Assembly (NCBI GenBank): GCA_902727855.1
Contig: CACVAS010000020.1
Span: forward strand, 101,740-165,739
DNA length: 64,000 bases
Direction: 5' to 3'
DNA from: an uncultured Sulfurovum sp.
Lineage (GTDB): Bacteria; Campylobacterota; Campylobacteria; Campylobacterales; Sulfurovaceae
Part shown: positions 62,301-64,000 of the stretch, piece after piece
Position numbering within the stretch: the stretch's first letter is position 1
How the letters are laid out: the number at the start of each line of letters is the position of its first letter
Translations under genes and position numbers: made by a program
Notes under the pieces: generated by a model
Told to the model about the DNA's origin: nothing
Databases searched by the model: none
What the model saw: the letters and a program-made list of their open reading frames with translations, nothing else

Positions 62301-64000
62301 AATCTCCTTCTTCAAGGTTACCAAAGAAGTAAAGTCCATCTGCTCCAGTTGTCTGCGTAGGTACTCCCGCTACTGGTGTATCTGTGCTGTCTAACAATGT
62401 GACTAGTGCTCCTTCAAGACCTGTTTCATTTACATCTTGCACACCATTATCATTGATATCATTCCATACAATTGATCCAATACTCACTACAGGTACAAAA
62501 CCAAAGTCAATGGTCATATTACCATTGTTATCATCACCATTATCCGCATCATCTGATCCAGGAATGTTTGAGTCTACCATTGGCTCTGTATTATTCGTAA
62601 GTGTAAAGAGTCCCGATGTATGCACTGTACCCACAGACATTGCAATATTTGAATCATTTTCACTGTCATCATTATCTACTGCTGTTTGTATCGCACTTGG
62701 CACAAAACCTGGAGCTGATGTAACTCTTACCTTATAGTCACCTTCATCAAGGTTATCAAAGTAATAAAGTCCATCTGTACCTGTCGTTTGGGAAGGAACT
62801 CCCACTACTAATGTACCATCAGCATGTAACAACTCTACCACTGCACCAGGGATACCAACTTCAGTATCCTCTTGTACACCGTTGTTATTTTCATCATTCC
62901 ATATTATAGAACCAATACTAACAATTGGAGAGAATCCAAAGTCAACAGTCATATTTCCATTGTTTTCTGCTATATCATCTGCATCATCAGAGTTTGCAAT
63001 ATTCGATGATTCTCCATCTGGCTCTGTATTTAATGCAAGAGTAAATAAACCTGATGTGTGTATATTTCCAATACTTTCAGCAATGTTCGAATCATTCTCT
63101 TCATCATCATTGTCTGTAGTTGTTTGATTAATAGTTGGTACATACCCTATTGGCATAGTCACTTGTACTTTGTAGTCACCTTCAGGTAATGCATTAAAGT
63201 AGTAAAGTCCATCTGCAACTGTGGTTTGTGCTGGGACTCCTACAACTGGTGTTCCAGTTCCATCTAACAATACTACCTCTGCACCTGCAATCCCTGGCTC
63301 ACCTGCATCTTGTAGTCCATTGTCATTCGTATCATTCCATACAATAGAACCAATACTCATTTGAGGTACAAAACCAAAGTCTACTGTCATGTTTCCATTG
63401 TTATCATCCGTATCTTGCATATCACCATTTTGAGGTAAAGCTGCATTTTCATTAACATCTTCAGGTTCACCATCTTTTGTAAGTGTAAATGTTCCTGATG
63501 TATGTACCAGACCATTACTCTGTGCAATATTCGAGTCATTATCTGTATCATCATTATCTGTTGTGGTTTGCATAGTGCTTGGCTTATACCCTACTGGCAT
63601 AGTCACCTGTACTTTATAATCACCCTCAGGTAATCCATCAAAGAAGTAAAGTCCATCTGCAACTGTGGTTTGTGTAGGTACAACCGTACCATTCACTTCT
63701 GCAGGATTATCTGTACTGTCTAAGAGTTGTACGGTTACACCACTAATACCAAACTCGTCAGCATCTTGTAAACCATTATCGTTCACGTCAGTCCATACCA
63801 CAGAACCAATACTTACTCTTGGTACTTCATAATGAGATGGATCATCATCAACTGTTGGTTCACCCGTTACTTTACCATCTGCTGTTACTGTAGAGTTATT
63901 CTCATAATCTATCAGTTCTGCTGTACCCGTAAGCGTACATGTAAAGCTTGCGCCTATAGCTAACTCATAGGTTGTCAAGTCTGCAATAGCTTGGCTATTT
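59374..64000 (-). CDS. Giant SdrD_B/DUF11-repeat surface protein (N-terminus beyond window)
   Basis: The C-terminal part (about 1540 residues) of a very large adhesin-like protein; the frame is open to the window edge. From N to C it shows four SdrD_B repeats (each starting SIGSIVWNDxNDNGLQD and with YKVQVTMPxG), a DUF7507-type repeat, a fifth SdrD_B, another DUF7507-type repeat, a sixth SdrD_B, a DUF11-like domain (about 1170-1300), a Thr/Pro/Ala linker of about 60 residues, an Ig-like domain with CEDVSTSPVAQND and a final hydrophobic helix with RRQED tail. Many repeats carry DNDDTDNDSNIA, likely calcium-binding. The C-terminus resembles a membrane or sorting anchor. Confidence 0.85.
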   Translation of the reverse strand, partial: NSQAIADLTTYELAIGASFTCTLTGTAELIDYENNSTVTADGKVTGEPTVDDDPSHYEVPRVSIGSVVWTDVNDNGLQDADEFGISGVTVQLLDSTDNPAEVNGTVVPTQTTVADGLYFFDGLPEGDYKVQVTMPVGYKPSTMQTTTDNDDTDNDSNIAQSNGLVHTSGTFTLTKDGEPEDVNENAALPQNGDMQDTDDNNGNMTVDFGFVPQMSIGSIVWNDTNDNGLQDAGEPGIAGAEVVLLDGTGTPVVGVPAQTTVADGLYYFNALPEGDYKVQVTMPIGYVPTINQTTTDNDDEENDSNIAESIGNIHTSGLFTLALNTEPDGESSNIANSDDADDIAENNGNMTVDFGFSPIVSIGSIIWNDENNNGVQEDTEVGIPGAVVELLHADGTLVVGVPSQTTGTDGLYYFDNLDEGDYKVRVTSAPGFVPSAIQTAVDNDDSENDSNIAMSVGTVHTSGLFTLTNNTEPMVDSNIPGSDDADNGDDNNGNMTIDFGFVPVVSIGSIVWNDINDNGVQDVNETGLEGALVTLLDSTDTPVAGVPTQTTGADGLYFFGNLEEGDYKVSVVPPARYAPSNTQNGTDDDDSENDSNIANSTDVLTSNTHTSGTFTLTNNGEPSNVNSSISGSDDADNTDDNNGNMTVDFAFFEPVPIVDIEKTTNGAQADNLTDADVPVLHVGDSVTWEYVVTNTGTETLINVGVADNKEGNVTCPKTELAVGESMTCTMTGVAVLGDYENIAKVDATGKVTGDPVEDEDPSHYIVPRVSIGSVVWNDINVDGKQDSDEPGIEGAVVTLLDENGTAVPGVPTQTTGEDGKYCFCGLPEGDYKVQVTMPEGYSPTDVQTTTDNDDTDNDSNIAMQDLNARVFTSGLFSLINNEEPTGENSPIVGSDTGCCEDDDNSNATVDFGFFIPQPKIDVEKSTNGVDADSYAEAPILHVGDVVTWEYVVANTGNETLINVGLNDNVEGDITCPKTILQRGELMICTLMGTATLGDYENVAVVNADGNITGDPVTDDDPSHYVVPRVSIGSVVWNDTDNNGLQDTGEPGIAGAIVRLLEANGTAVPDVTTQTTGIDGEYYFAGLPEGDYKVEVTVPDGYRPTEIQNDTYNDDTNNDSNIAESNGSTHISPLVTLTHNGEATENNGLEGTDDADSADDNNGNMTVDFGFSLFDLALIIELNETATPGPFSPGDDVTFTITVVNQGTANATDVNITDYIPEGLILNDPNWELDGEDRAKLIEAIALIPVDSNVTVDISFIISEDFNGTSIVNNAEIEGAKGGVDIDSIPNSEPDNPDADPLDNVFTQKDGGDDFDPVEILVTATPTATPTPTVTATPTPTVTAKPTATATPTATAKPTATATATATATAKPTATATATPIVEEKTCEDVSTSPVAQNDITSATVGEVKTINVLDNDEQSEMSLNKTSVKLIDSEGNEVNTLYTKGKGTWLVDEVTGNILFDPDEVCSGKAEIQYVVRDTCGNVSNPATISVDFDKTCESTQTSDSGDTLNNLTMLLLVFLTGTVGLFFVRRQEDNVHGNTK
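59867..60042. repeat. Low-complexity DNA encoding a Thr/Pro/Ala linker
   Basis: Repeated 6- and 12-bp units such as GTTGCTGT and GTTGGCGT encode a TATPTPTVTAKPTATATATA-type linker in the surface protein. Such tracts expand and contract by slippage, so length variation between strains is expected. Confidence 0.7.

Noticed and set aside
60400..63900. Repetitive sequence that could be mistaken for a CRISPR or tandem DNA array
   Set aside because: The repeats are about 300-500 bp, in one protein frame and diverged at third codon positions; they are protein repeats.

Overview
The window looks like chromosome of a free-living campylobacterotal (epsilonproteobacterial) bacterium of the Sulfurovum/Sulfurimonas kind. 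This is inferred from the AT-rich, gene-dense layout, the glmU-coaBC-uppS-prepilin peptidase-lptF/G-truA chain, NifU-like, DUF1538/P-II and SO_0444-type genes, OprD-like and phosphate-porin-like outer-membrane proteins, and an HspR-like operator before grpE-dnaK. No rRNA, tRNA, CRISPR array or intact prophage was seen.

Layout. 0.1-3.4 kb: a 3D-domain lipoprotein, minC-minD-minE and a DUF808 membrane protein. 3.7-6.1 kb: two overlapping lipoprotein genes, one a DUF2235/Tle1-like alpha/beta hydrolase. 6.5-12.5 kb: a housekeeping and envelope operon (glmU, coaBC, uppS, prepilin peptidase, lptF/G, truA) and a cytochrome c. 12.6-16.9 kb: a membrane-stress-like operon (31-codon membrane peptide, XpaC, TelA, SPFH-GYF and zinc-ribbon proteins). 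16.9-20.2 kb: ovothiol biosynthesis (ovoA-ovoB). 20.5-25.7 kb: small genes, a secreted EEP-family nuclease/phosphatase, hemJ, yidB-like and cvfB-like genes. 25.3-29.4 kb: apbE, a flavinylated FMN-binding protein, two small membrane proteins and a porin, with Fur-box-like sites in the divergent promoter region.

29.5-34.0 kb is the accessory region. It holds three RHS-derived C-terminal tip fragments, each followed by a different small gene that could be its immunity protein, plus nearly identical dispersed direct repeats and a RayT transposase flanked by perfect 15-bp inverted repeats. 34.0-39.9 kb: DUF4139, Uma2, DsbD and a DUF255 thioredoxin-like protein. 40.0-43.7 kb: feoB-feoA behind a near-consensus Fur box, then an OprD-like porin. 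43.7-49.5 kb: a heavy-metal RND efflux operon. 49.6-54.1 kb: an SO_0444-type permease, a NifU-like protein that has lost the cysteines of its first two domains, and a DUF1538/P-II-like/CBS operon. 54.2-59.1 kb: a two-component system, chorismate mutase, dnaK and grpE. 59.4 kb to the window edge: the C-terminal 1.5 thousand residues of a very large SdrD_B/DUF11-repeat surface protein.

Main themes are iron (Fur-like sites at feoB and at the flavoprotein/porin promoters), metal export, thiol/redox chemistry (ovothiol, DsbD, FMN transfer) and polymorphic-toxin remnants. The strongest candidates for under-described systems are the RHS tip array, the Fur-linked flavinylated membrane module, the DUF1538/P-II/CBS operon and the cysteine-free NifU paralogue.
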